From: Hymenobacter pini | Lineage (GTDB): Bacteria; Bacteroidota; Bacteroidia; Cytophagales; Hymenobacteraceae | Assembly (NCBI RefSeq): GCF_020421205.1 | Contig: NZ_JAIZZH010000001.1 | Span: forward strand, 1,099,691-1,163,690 | Reading direction: 5' to 3' | DNA: 64,000 nucleotides | Part shown: piece after piece, positions 51,735 through 60,091 of the stretch | How the letters are laid out: each line of letters starts with the position of its first letter | How positions within the stretch are numbered: the stretch's first letter is position 1 | Program-made: the position numbers and the translations under genes | Notes under the pieces: model-generated | Database searches by the model: none | What the model was told of the DNA's origin: nothing | The model's input: the letters and a program-made list of their open reading frames with translations, nothing else

Positions 51735-53870
51735 TTATTCGTGGCTGATGACTACCCGGCGGGTGAGCTGGCCGGCGGGGGTATCCACCTGCAGCAGGTA
51801 GATACCCGCCCGCAACGAGGCCACGGGCAGTTTCAGGAGGTTTTCACCGGTGGTGACGGCCCGCTCAGGTTGGTTTACCACCAGGCGGCCCGTCAGGTCG
51901 AGCAGGCGCAGGTGCAGGCGTTGGGCAGCCGGGGCATTGTAGTGCACGCTCAACTCGGCATCGGCGGTGGTGGGGTATACCTGCAGGCGCAGGTCGTCGG
52001 CCGAGCCGGCTGCGGCCAGGGCCGTGCGGGCCGCACCCTGGTCCGAGAACCACCAGCGCTGGTTGTTGCCGCCCCCGTAGGTCCATTGGTGGATGGTGGC
52101 GCCATCGGCAGTAGAGTTGTCTTTCACATCCAGGGCCTTCCCGCTGTATTTGTTAATAATGCGGTAGGTGCCGTCGCCGTTGCTCAGAATCTGCCAGAAC
52201 TGGCTATCCTGCGTCAGCCAATCCCACTGGTGGATCAGGGCGCCATCGGCGGTGGAGGGGCCGGCCACGTCCAGGCTCTTGTTGCTATTCAGGTTCACGA
52301 TGCGCACGTAGCCACCGCCGGCATCCACCAGCTTAAATTTCTGGTTGGCCGTGCCAGCCCAGGTCCACTGTTGCAGGCGGCCGCCGTTGGCCTGCGAGTT
52401 GCCGTCAATATCCAGGGCCTTCCCGCCGTTCTTGGAGCTTATTTCGTAGATGCGCCCGATGGCCGGGCCGCTGTAGGTACTGCCGGTGCCGTTGTAGTTG
52501 CCGCCGCCGGGGTAGTTCACAATGCCGTTCTGGTTGGGCGATACGGCCGCTACCGTGGTGTTCGGCACGCAGTTGGCAAACTGAATGTTGGTGAGCACCT
52601 GGTTGAGGCCGGCGGGCCCATCCACCACGTAGGGCGGGTTGATGTGCATGAAGGCCGGGTTGCTGCGGTCCTCGAAACGCTTGTACGTCCAGTGGCACCA
52701 GCCAATACCCACCGAGTTGAGGTTCCGGGCCGCGTCGCGCATCCAGGTGTCGGAGTTTTCGCCGGTTTCGCCCACCCAGATGGGCACGTTGTGGGTGTTG
52801 CGGAAGTTGCGCAGGTTGCCGATGAAGCGCAGGTCGTTGGCCCCGCCGCCGGTGGAGTTCACGCCGTTATCCATCTCGTAGCCCGAGCCACTGTAGCGGT
52901 GCGAGTTGTACACCAGGTTGGCGCGGTTCGGGAAGGTAAACGGCTCCATGTAGTTGTAGTCGTTGCCCCAGCCGTTGCCCTCCACCAGAATCAGGTGGTT
53001 GTCGCCCTGCCCCCGAATTGTGGTAATCAGGCGCTGAAATACGTCGTGAATCTTCTGGTTGCTGGGGTAGTTGTTCGGCTCGTTGATGAGGTCGTACATG
53101 GCCACCCGCGAGTCGTTCTTGTAGCGGTTGGAAATAAACGACCACAGCCGGTTGAGCACATCCTGGTTGATTTGCCGGTTCCAGAGGTCATTGGCCACAA
53201 TCTGGTCGGCAATGTTGGCATCGGTGCCCTGGGAACCGGGCACGGCGTGCATATCCAGCACCACGTACATCTGGTTGGCCTGGGCCCAGGCCAGCACGTT
53301 ATCAATCATACCCAGCGCCGCCATGTTGTTGGGGTCGGTGAACAGCTGGTTGTTGTTGTACCAGCCGGTCAGCTGGCTTACGTAGGAGTCGTACGTGACG
53401 GTGCCGCGCATCACGCTGCTGCGCACGGCCCGCTGGCTGGGCGTCAGAAACAGCTCGTAGTGCAGGGGCAGCCGGATGCAGTTGAAGCCCTTGCTGGCAA
53501 TGTAGTCGATGTCGGGCCGGGTGATGAAGTTGGCGCGGTAGTTCTGGTAGAAGGTTTCCACGGCCGCGTCGCTCATGCCCGCGTTGTAGAGGCTCTTTTT
53601 TACCGCGCCCTGCGTCTGCTTCGTGGCCCCATTTATCGTGGCCCCAGGCCAGCCCACTTTCATCATGTAGCCCTCCTGCACGGCCCAGTTGCCCAGGTTC
53701 ATGCCGTTGAGAATCACCTCCTGATTGCTGGCATTCACAATGCGCTGCCCGTCGGCCCGCAAGAAGCTCTGCGCCTCGGCCGACTGCCCGAATCCTAAAC
53801 CGGCGAGTACCAGCGGCACATACCGCCACGCCCGGGCCCAGCGGCCCCCTGAAAATGTACTGGTGTTCAT
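51735..53870 (-). CDS. GH5 endoglucanase with ricin-type lectin domain and T9SS sorting domain
   Basis: The 711-residue protein has a signal peptide (about 1-33) and a GH5 catalytic domain with acid/base E264 in YDLINEPNNYP and nucleophile E368 in IWVGETGEN. HYELF and HWTYKRF complete the barrel. A ricin-type beta-trefoil (about 485-625) has three QxW-type repeats (GGRLQQWTWAG, GALIHQWDW, GATIHQWTYGG). The last about 75 residues (VYPTTADAELSVHY to VVISHE) form a type A sorting domain, so it is secreted or surface-attached by type IX secretion. The lectin should bind the glycan being cut. The start at 53870 begins the signal peptide. Confidence 0.92.
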   Translation of the reverse strand: MNTSTFSGGRWARAWRYVPLVLAGLGFGQSAEAQSFLRADGQRIVNASNQEVILNGMNLGNWAVQEGYMMKVGWPGATINGATKQTQGAVKKSLYNAGMSDAAVETFYQNYRANFITRPDIDYIASKGFNCIRLPLHYELFLTPSQRAVRSSVMRGTVTYDSYVSQLTGWYNNNQLFTDPNNMAALGMIDNVLAWAQANQMYVVLDMHAVPGSQGTDANIADQIVANDLWNRQINQDVLNRLWSFISNRYKNDSRVAMYDLINEPNNYPSNQKIHDVFQRLITTIRGQGDNHLILVEGNGWGNDYNYMEPFTFPNRANLVYNSHRYSGSGYEMDNGVNSTGGGANDLRFIGNLRNFRNTHNVPIWVGETGENSDTWMRDAARNLNSVGIGWCHWTYKRFEDRSNPAFMHINPPYVVDGPAGLNQVLTNIQFANCVPNTTVAAVSPNQNGIVNYPGGGNYNGTGSTYSGPAIGRIYEISSKNGGKALDIDGNSQANGGRLQQWTWAGTANQKFKLVDAGGGYVRIVNLNSNKSLDVAGPSTADGALIHQWDWLTQDSQFWQILSNGDGTYRIINKYSGKALDVKDNSTADGATIHQWTYGGGNNQRWWFSDQGAARTALAAAGSADDLRLQVYPTTADAELSVHYNAPAAQRLHLRLLDLTGRLVVNQPERAVTTGENLLKLPVASLRAGIYLLQVDTPAGQLTRRVVISHE

Positions 53871-54046
53871 AAAAGTGGGAATTGGTTGTGAAAAAGGAAC
53901 TGAAAAAAGGCCTTGGGATGGCCCGGAAAAGGTCAGTGGCAACCAGCCCGGGGGCTGGTTTATTTCGCTAGGTCACTACCATTTCCCACGCGGTACAGGA
54001 GGGGGCGGGGTACTCTGGGTATTCGGTTAATCAGGCAATGAGGCAG

Positions 54047-54093
54047 CTGAGGAGTGGCCCGGCTGCTTGGGGTTCAGCCGGGCCACTCCTCAG
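54047..54093 (-). terminator. Perfect hairpin after the third GH30 gene
   Basis: Arms 54047-54065 and 54075-54093 are perfect 19-bp complements, only 5 bp past the GH30 stop. It lacks a good T-tract on the minus strand, so it may stabilise mRNA ends or attenuate rather than fully terminate. Confidence 0.7.
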
Positions 54094-54098
54094 CAGGT

Positions 54099-55526
54099 TT
54101 ACCACACGTAGGTACCGGCCGCGCCGGGCTGCAGGATAGAGGTGAGGGTGCGGCCCTGGTAGCGGAGGCTGAAGGGCTGGGCTTGTTTAGTGTTGTTCTG
54201 TATCAGCAACACTTTCTGGCCGTTGGGGGCTTTGAAGGCCACATTGGGCAGGGTTTCGGAGGCGGTAGAGGCAATGCGCACCGAGCCGGGCCGGGCAAAC
54301 TTGCTGGCGTGGGCCACGATGTAGTAGGCATCCTCCCGGGTGACGGTGCTGCCATCAATGGTGAGGGCGCCCCGGCACTCGGTGCAGCCCCCGGGCGTGT
54401 GCGGGTTCTGCTGGGGGTCGGCGGCCAGGTTCCACTCCAGCACGGTGCGGGCCCAGTTGCGGGTAGCCCCAATCATGAGGGTGCGCACGTGCCAGGGGAA
54501 ATTCTCCTCAAACTTGCTCTTCGAGCCCACCCACTGCTCGGTGAAGTACACGTTCCGGTCGGGGTGGGCGTCGTGCACTTTGCTCAGGGCCTCAATGGGG
54601 CCGGCGTAGAGGTGGAAGGCCGAGCCATCCACGTACTTCTTGGCCTCGGGGTCGTTGAGGATGGTCAGGGGATAGTCGGGCCGGTCGGCGTTGTGGTCGT
54701 ACACCACAATCTTGGTATCGATTTTCGCCGCCTGGAAGGCCGGGCCCAGGTGCTTCTTCACAAACTCGGCCTGCTGCTCGGCCAGCATCAGCAAGCTGGG
54801 GTTGTTGCCGGGGTGCAGGGGCTCGTTCTGCACCGTAATGGCGTCGATGCGCACACCCCCGGCCTTCATGCCCTGCACGTACTTCACGAAGTACTGCGCG
54901 TAGGCCGGGTAGAACTCTGGTTTCAGCGAGCCGCCCTTAGAATTGCCGTTGGTTTTCATCCAGGTCGGCGGCGACCAGGGGGAGCCGAGTATCTTAATGT
55001 TGGGGTTGATGGCCAGGATTTCCTTGAGCATCGGCAGCAGGTGCTGCTTATCCGGCGCGAGGCTGAACCTGGCCAGCGTGGGGTCGGTCTGGCCCTCGGG
55101 CAAATCGTCGTAGCTGAACACCGTGGCGTCCAAATCAGAGGCCCCGATGCTCAGGCGCAGGTAGCTCACGCCAATGTTGTTGCCATCGGTGGCAAACAGC
55201 TCCCGCAGAATGGCCTTGCGGGCCTCGGGCGTCATGCGGTGCAGCAGCTCGGCGCTGCCCCCGGTGAGGCAGTACCCGAACCCGTCGATGGTCTGAAAGG
55301 TCTGCTTATCGTCTACCTCAATCACCGGCGTGCCGGCCGCGGGAGCCGCACTGCTCCAGGTTGGGGCGGCCTGCGGCTGAAACAGCACCGATTTATCAGG
55401 GTTGGTGAGCCAGAAGCTGGCCGCACCCTTGGCCGGGCCCGACTGCGGCCCGCGCTGGCAGCCAGTGCCCAACCCAAGGGCCAGCAGCAGAAAAGCGGAG
55501 GAATAGGAGCGGGAAAGGAAAGACAT
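54099..55526 (-). CDS. GH30 family glycosidase, lipoprotein, third copy
   Basis: The 475-residue lipoprotein (lipobox GTGC, C23) is a close relative of the GH30 protein at 48109-49560. The acid/base is E235 in ITVQNEPLHPGNN and the nucleophile is E330 in NVYFTEQWVGSK. Common blocks include TIDGFGYCLTGGSAELL, YLRLSIGASDLDATVF and GSPWSPPTWMKTN. The CxxC (GGCTECRGA) is conserved with that copy, and both end in AGTYVW. By family it should cut beta-glucan chains, likely at the cell surface. It lies between two hairpins, directly downstream of the transporter gene. Confidence 0.9.
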   Translation of the reverse strand: MSFLSRSYSSAFLLLALGLGTGCQRGPQSGPAKGAASFWLTNPDKSVLFQPQAAPTWSSAAPAAGTPVIEVDDKQTFQTIDGFGYCLTGGSAELLHRMTPEARKAILRELFATDGNNIGVSYLRLSIGASDLDATVFSYDDLPEGQTDPTLARFSLAPDKQHLLPMLKEILAINPNIKILGSPWSPPTWMKTNGNSKGGSLKPEFYPAYAQYFVKYVQGMKAGGVRIDAITVQNEPLHPGNNPSLLMLAEQQAEFVKKHLGPAFQAAKIDTKIVVYDHNADRPDYPLTILNDPEAKKYVDGSAFHLYAGPIEALSKVHDAHPDRNVYFTEQWVGSKSKFEENFPWHVRTLMIGATRNWARTVLEWNLAADPQQNPHTPGGCTECRGALTIDGSTVTREDAYYIVAHASKFARPGSVRIASTASETLPNVAFKAPNGQKVLLIQNNTKQAQPFSLRYQGRTLTSILQPGAAGTYVW

Positions 55527-55603
55527 AGGGCGGATGATAAAGGCAAGCGGGTGGCCGTCGGCCGGTATAAACCGGCTGAAAACGCGTGAAAACCAGGAAG
55601 CAG

Positions 55604-55630
55604 CAAAAAGGGCCGGCCTAGGCCGGCCCT
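55604..55630 (-). terminator. Intrinsic terminator after the FucP-type transporter gene
   Basis: A perfect 22-bp palindrome (55609-55630) is followed on the minus strand by TTTTTGC. It starts 3 bp past the transporter stop. Read-through would be needed for one long transcript. Confidence 0.8.
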
Positions 55631-55633
55631 CGG

Positions 55634-56929
55634 TTACTCGGCGGCCGGCTTATGGCCCCGGGCGCCGTACCACATAATGTACAAGTAGCAAGCAGCAGGT
55701 AGCAGGAAGGCTAAGCGCAGGGCGTGCACGCCGCCTCCGCCCAGGGTGCTGTCAGCAATCAGGCCGAACAGCGGCGGAATTACGGCTCCACCCACAATGG
55801 CGGCCGACAGCATCCCCGACGCCTGCTCGGTGTGGCGGCCCAGCCCGGCCACGGCCAGCGTGAAGATTGTCGGGAACATAATAGAGTTCATCAGCCCCAC
55901 GGCCAGCATGCTGTACATGGCCACTGGGCCGGTGGTGTTTATCGACACCAAGATGAGCGCCACTGCCGCCACCGCGTTGAAGGCCAGCACCCGGGCGGGC
56001 CGTACTCGGCTCAGCACCGCTACCCCAATAAAGCGGCCCACCATGGCCCCGCCCCAGTATAGCCCTACCTTGTTGCCAGCGGCCACCGACGTTAAGTCCA
56101 TTACCTCCTTTTCTTGCAGGTAGTTGAGCATGATGGAGCCAATGGCCACCTCGGCCCCCACGTAAGCGAAGATGCCAACGAGGCCCCGCAGCAGGTGGCC
56201 GTAGCTCCAGGCATTAGTGATGTCGCCGGGGGCCGCCGGTGCGTGCTCAACCACGGGCATCTTCAGGAAAAACAACACCCCGCTAATGACGATAAGCACC
56301 ACCCCGATATAGAGGTACAGGGTCTGCACGGGGGCCACATCAATGGCGGCGGCCTGGGCGGCGCTCATAGTTTTGAGGTCGGGCAGTTTACTCAGAATGA
56401 GGGCGGTGCCCAGCGGCGGTGCAATGGTTGTAGCCAGTGAGTTGAACGCCTGCGTGAGCGTGAGGCGGGCGGCGGCCGTTTCGGGCGGACCCAGGATAGC
56501 CACGTAGGGGTTGCCGGCCACTTGCAGCATCACCACGCCGGAGGCCAACACAAACAGTGCCCCCAAAAACAGCCCGAACACCCGCTGTTCGGCCGCCGGA
56601 AAAAACAGGAAACAGCCCAGCGCAGCCACCAGGAAGCCCACCAGCATGCCGCGCTTGTAGCCTAGTCGTTTAACAACGTAGCCGGCCGGCAGCCCCATTA
56701 TCAGGTAGGCCCCAAAAAAGCAGGAATTAACCAGCATGGCCTCGGCGTAGCCCAGGCTGAACAACCCCTTCAGGTAAGGAATCAGGATGTCATTCAGACA
56801 GGTAATAAACCCCATCATGAAAAACAGCACCGTGAGCGAGGCCAGGGCCGGGGTGTAATTGGGCGTGGCTGCGCCGGGGGGCGTAGCGGGCGTTTTGGGA
56901 AGGGTAGAGGCAGATACGGGAGCAGCCAT
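55634..56929 (-). CDS. FucP/GlcP-type MFS sugar:H+ symporter
   Basis: The 431-residue protein has about 12 membrane helices and FHS signatures: FFMMGFITCLNDILIPYLKG in helix 1, GLPAGYVVKRLGYKRG between helices 2 and 3, LQVAGNPYVAILG, and NSIMFPTIFTLAVAGLG. A hexose, most likely glucose freed from beta-glucan, is the expected substrate. It is the first gene of the minus-strand glycan run, behind the promoter-like sequence at 57254-57286. The start is at MAAPVSAS; the frame runs on 24 residues upstream without support. It is a relative of the transporter at 16218-17615. Confidence 0.92.
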   Translation of the reverse strand: MAAPVSASTLPKTPATPPGAATPNYTPALASLTVLFFMMGFITCLNDILIPYLKGLFSLGYAEAMLVNSCFFGAYLIMGLPAGYVVKRLGYKRGMLVGFLVAALGCFLFFPAAEQRVFGLFLGALFVLASGVVMLQVAGNPYVAILGPPETAAARLTLTQAFNSLATTIAPPLGTALILSKLPDLKTMSAAQAAAIDVAPVQTLYLYIGVVLIVISGVLFFLKMPVVEHAPAAPGDITNAWSYGHLLRGLVGIFAYVGAEVAIGSIMLNYLQEKEVMDLTSVAAGNKVGLYWGGAMVGRFIGVAVLSRVRPARVLAFNAVAAVALILVSINTTGPVAMYSMLAVGLMNSIMFPTIFTLAVAGLGRHTEQASGMLSAAIVGGAVIPPLFGLIADSTLGGGGVHALRLAFLLPAACYLYIMWYGARGHKPAAE

Positions 56930-57253
56930 GTTGGGGAATGAAGGGGAAAAGGGTATCGGGGTAAAAAGGAGAGAACCTGCAAAATCGGCTCTTTTCAGCA
57001 AAGTAGTCGATTATGGGCGGATGGTTGCCGCGGCTCTCCCGGAAGGACCGGCCCCGCTCCCCTTTAGCGAAGCCGGCCCAAAACCCTGGTCAGTCTAGCG
57101 AAACCAGCCGGGGACGGAGAATCCCGGATATAGCTAGTATAGCCGGGAACGAAGGATGAAGTGCAATGATGCGGCGGTACGGTGCGCTAAGCGAGGCAAA
57201 TATTCTGCTTAGGGCGTAGGCGCCAACGGATGCCCGACGGCGGGTAACCTGGT

Positions 57254-57286
57254 CAAATATATCGGCCGGGTTCTTCAGAAAGCAAA
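57254..57286 (-). promoter_or_regulatory. Bacteroidota-type promoter for the glycan run (TTTG-N21-TATATTTG)
   Basis: On the minus strand, TTTG (57286-57283) is followed after 21 bp by TATATTTG (57261-57254), an exact match to the -33 TTTG / -7 TAnnTTTG pair. It is the best promoter in the window. Transcription would start near 57247. Confidence 0.65.
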
Positions 57287-57471
57287 CCTGAAAAAGCGGT
57301 TATTTCTCAGCGCAAGCGGGTTTTATACACTTACCACACACGGCCAACGGGTTGTTTTTAATAACTGAAAAGCCAGATGCCCCCTCCTCAGACCTACCCG
57401 TATCGGATAAGAAACAACGAAAAAAATGCTGTATCAGTCACAGACAAGTGTCGGCGTTTCATCCAAACGCA

Positions 57472-57516
57472 CAAAACCGTCCGAATAGTGAGCGTATCAC
57501 CACCCGGACGGTTTTG
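57472..57516 (-). terminator. Intrinsic terminator of the DEAD-box helicase gene
   Basis: Arms 57472-57483 and 57505-57516 are perfect 12-bp complements; the left arm gives a run of T on the minus strand. It is 21 bp past the helicase stop. Confidence 0.85.
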
Positions 57517-57537
57517 CGGAGCGCGGGGCCGGGGCGG

Positions 57538-58932
57538 TTACGCCACCACCGACACGCGTACTTTTTTGCCTTTCACCTTCGCGCCGGCCAGCCGCTCGGC
57601 CACTTCCTGGGCCTGCTGGCGCGGCACGGCCACGTAGCTATAGTAATCGAATACCTCAATGTGTCCGACCTCCTCGCGGGCCACGCCGCCCACGTTCACG
57701 AAAGCCCCTACCAAGTCGTGAGCACTCACTTTATCCTTCTTGCCGGCCGATACGTGCAGGGTCACGTTTTCGGGGCGGGGGGCTTTGGGAGCGGCGGGCG
57801 GGAGCTTAGGGGCGTGCATCTGCTTCCACTCGATGCCGGCTGCCACGGGCCACTTCTTCACGTGGGCCAGCTCCTTGTCCGTAACCAGAATGTGGGCCGT
57901 ACCCTCGGCCCCGGCGCGGGCGGTGCGGCCGGCCCGGTGCTGGAAGGCGTCGGCTTTATCGGGGGCGTCGTACTGCACCACCGTATCCAGCTGGGTCACG
58001 TCAATGCCGCGGGCGGCTACGTCGGTGGCTACCAGGGCCTGGCTGGAACCGTTGCGCAATTTTAGCAGAGCTTTATCCCGCTCGGGCTGGGGCATTTTGC
58101 CGTGCAATACCTCAGCGGCTACGCCCCGTCCTACCAAAAAGCGCGTCAGCTCCATGCACCGCTCCCGGGTGTTGCAGAAGATGAGGGCTCGGCCGGTTTC
58201 GGGCTTGTTGAGCAGGTGCAGCAGGGCCGCCGGCTTCTTCTCCAGCAAACCAATGTGGCCCACCAGCTTCAGGTTTTCGGGCAGCTCATCGGTGTCCTCG
58301 CCCGCGTTGACTACCCGGGGGCGCGTCAGGTTCTTGCGAATCAGCTCCAGCACTTTATCCGACATAGTAGCCGAGAACAGCAGCGTCTGGCGGCGGCGGG
58401 GCAGGCGCTTCACAATTTCCACCAGCTCGTCCTGAAAGCCCAGTTCCAGCAGCTTGTCGGCCTCATCCAGCACCAGCACTTTCAGGTTATTGGGGATGAT
58501 GCTGCGCCGCTCCAGGTGGTCGAGGAAGCGGCCGGGGGTGGCTACCGCCACGTGCGGGGCTTGGGTAAGGGAGGCGGTTTCCTCGCGGAAGGCGTGGCCG
58601 CCATAGAAGGCCGCCACCCGCAGGTTGGGCAGGTACTTACCGAGTTTTTTGAGGGCGTCGCGCACCTGCAGGGCCAGCTCCCGGGCGGGCACCAGCACCA
58701 GCATCTGCACGGCATCGGTTTTTACATCCAGCTGCTGCAGCACCGAAAGGCCATAGGCAGCGGTTTTGCCCGAGCCGGTGGGGGCCTGGCCCACCACATC
58801 CTGCCCGGCCAGCGCCATTGGAATTACCTGCTCCTGCACAGCGGTGGGGGCCTGAAATTCAAGTTCGTTCAGCGCTTGCAGCAGTTCCGGGGCCAGGCCC
58901 AGATCGGCGAAGGAAGGAGGGGTTACAGTCAT
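57538..58932 (-). CDS. DEAD-box RNA helicase, DbpA-like
   Basis: The 464-residue protein has all DEAD-box motifs: Q-motif region (FQAPTAVQEQ), motif I A50-P-T-G-S-G-K-T57, motif II D156-E-A-D159, SAT (187-189), and HRAGRTARAG (VI). The C-terminal about 75 residues (NVTLHVSAGKKDKVSAHDLV to VRVSVVA) resemble the RRM-like rRNA-binding domain of DbpA (AGKKDKVRxGDxxG pattern). DbpA acts in 50S subunit assembly through helix 92 of 23S rRNA. The similarity makes a ribosome-assembly role likely. The gene is monocistronic with its own terminator. Confidence 0.9.
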   Translation of the reverse strand: MTVTPPSFADLGLAPELLQALNELEFQAPTAVQEQVIPMALAGQDVVGQAPTGSGKTAAYGLSVLQQLDVKTDAVQMLVLVPARELALQVRDALKKLGKYLPNLRVAAFYGGHAFREETASLTQAPHVAVATPGRFLDHLERRSIIPNNLKVLVLDEADKLLELGFQDELVEIVKRLPRRRQTLLFSATMSDKVLELIRKNLTRPRVVNAGEDTDELPENLKLVGHIGLLEKKPAALLHLLNKPETGRALIFCNTRERCMELTRFLVGRGVAAEVLHGKMPQPERDKALLKLRNGSSQALVATDVAARGIDVTQLDTVVQYDAPDKADAFQHRAGRTARAGAEGTAHILVTDKELAHVKKWPVAAGIEWKQMHAPKLPPAAPKAPRPENVTLHVSAGKKDKVSAHDLVGAFVNVGGVAREEVGHIEVFDYYSYVAVPRQQAQEVAERLAGAKVKGKKVRVSVVA

Positions 58933-58972
58933 AAAGCAGTAGTTCAGCCGACAAAGGTACGGGTTATGACAA

Positions 58973-59047
58973 TGAGTGAATAGGTGAATGAGCGAATGAC
59001 AGATTCATTCTCCCATTCACTCATTCGCTCATTCACCTATTCACTCA
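58973..59047. repeat. Perfect inverted repeat of GAATGAG-type words
   Basis: Arms 58973-58999 and 59021-59047 are perfect 27-bp complements, each made of (T)GAATGAG/GTGAATAG-like words. The right arm overlaps the last codons of the YihY gene (stop at 59037-59039), so it also forms its 3' end and possible terminator. Confidence 0.85.
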
Positions 59048-59981
59048 CCTCCGCCACGTCCACCAGCTTGTAGCGCACGGCCGTTTTCTTAGGCCTAATA
59101 TCGAGGCCTACGTAATGGGCATAGGCTTTGGTGAAGCAGGCGCCGAAGTAGAAAATCATGGCTGAATAGAACACGAACAGCAGCACTAACACAATGCTGG
59201 AGGCCGGCCCGTAGATGGGGCCCAGGTTGCGCGGTACCAGCAGCAAGCCCAGCACGTTCTCGCCCAAATCAATAAGTACGGCCGTGAGCAGGGCCCCGCG
59301 CCACACGGCTTTAGATGGCACCTTGGCGCTGCTCAGGTTCCGAAACGTAACCCCGCACCAGGCCGTCAGGATCAGCAGAGAAAATATCTGGTTGCCAATC
59401 TGAAACAGCACCGACGAAAAGGCGGCCCCGAAATCCTGGGCGTAATGGGAGATGAAAGCCAAGGCCGCATCCGAGAGGAAAGCCAACATGCTCAGCAGCC
59501 CAGTTACCAGCAGCAGCCCTAAGGAGCGGCTCCGTTCCTTGAGCACCTTATGGAACTGCCCGGTGCTGCGGCGCACCCGCACCTGCCACAGCTGGTTCAG
59601 CGAGTTCTGAATAACCCCGAACAGGGTAGTGGCAATGAACACCAGAAACGCGAAGCCCAGCCACGTCACTAGCCGGCTCCGCTCCACGTTGGTCACGTTT
59701 TGCAGGATCTGCTCTACCAGCCCCGCCGCCGAGGAGCCCAGCAAATGCGAGAGCTTGCTGAGCAGCAGCACCCGCACCTGTGAGCGGGAATACAGGGAGC
59801 CCAGCAGCTGAATGAGAATAATGACGATGGGCGGCAGGGCAAACGTGGTGAAAAACGCGGTGGCCGCGCCCAGCCGCAGCGGGTCGTTGGCCGCAAACTC
59901 GCGGGCCGCCCGGCGTAGCAGAATCAGGATGTCCTGGAACAGATGGCGGCTGGCGTGGCCGGACTCGTGTACTTTTGTCAT
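59037..59981 (-). CDS. YihY/BrkB family inner-membrane protein
   Basis: The 314-residue protein has about six membrane helices and the YihY/BrkB pattern: an N-terminal amphipathic part, LGAATAFFTTFALPPIVIIL in helix 1, LFGVIQNSLNQLWQVR, a central AWRGAL-like segment (AVWRGALLTAVLIDLG) and GPIYGPASSIVLVLLFVFYSAMIFYFGACF near the end. The family was once called ribonuclease BN by mistake; its true function is unsettled, perhaps transport or envelope resistance. The C-terminus is overlapped by a palindrome. It is divergent from the DUF2062 gene, 110 bp apart. Confidence 0.9.
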   Translation of the reverse strand: MTKVHESGHASRHLFQDILILLRRAAREFAANDPLRLGAATAFFTTFALPPIVIILIQLLGSLYSRSQVRVLLLSKLSHLLGSSAAGLVEQILQNVTNVERSRLVTWLGFAFLVFIATTLFGVIQNSLNQLWQVRVRRSTGQFHKVLKERSRSLGLLLVTGLLSMLAFLSDAALAFISHYAQDFGAAFSSVLFQIGNQIFSLLILTAWCGVTFRNLSSAKVPSKAVWRGALLTAVLIDLGENVLGLLLVPRNLGPIYGPASSIVLVLLFVFYSAMIFYFGACFTKAYAHYVGLDIRPKKTAVRYKLVDVAEVSE

Positions 59982-60091
59982 GAGATGCGCGTACTATCTG
60001 CAGGCGCGCCGCCAGCGCAGACATCGGGGGTACGAAGGTACTACCCGGTTTCGGCATCACCGAGCCCCAGTTTTCGTCAATTCCAGTATTT

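Larger units (their letters stand above)
56930..57537. other. 608-bp intergenic region upstream of the glycan run
   Basis: No credible gene. It holds the promoter at 57254-57286 (minus) and the helicase terminator at 57472-57516. A long leader (about 320 bp) separates the promoter from the transporter ATG. I see no riboswitch fold that I can name in it. Confidence 0.6.

Noticed and set aside
51741..53798. 685-codon open frame on the plus strand opposite the GH5 gene
   Set aside because: It is a GC-driven shadow: rich in Val/Gly/His/Gln repeats, no domain, and the opposite strand has a complete GH5-ricin-T9SS protein.
54054..55589. 511-codon open frame opposite the third GH30 gene
   Set aside because: Same composition artefact; the minus strand carries clear GH30 catalytic motifs. 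A similar antisense frame opposite the second GH30 (47836-49047) is rejected for the same reason.
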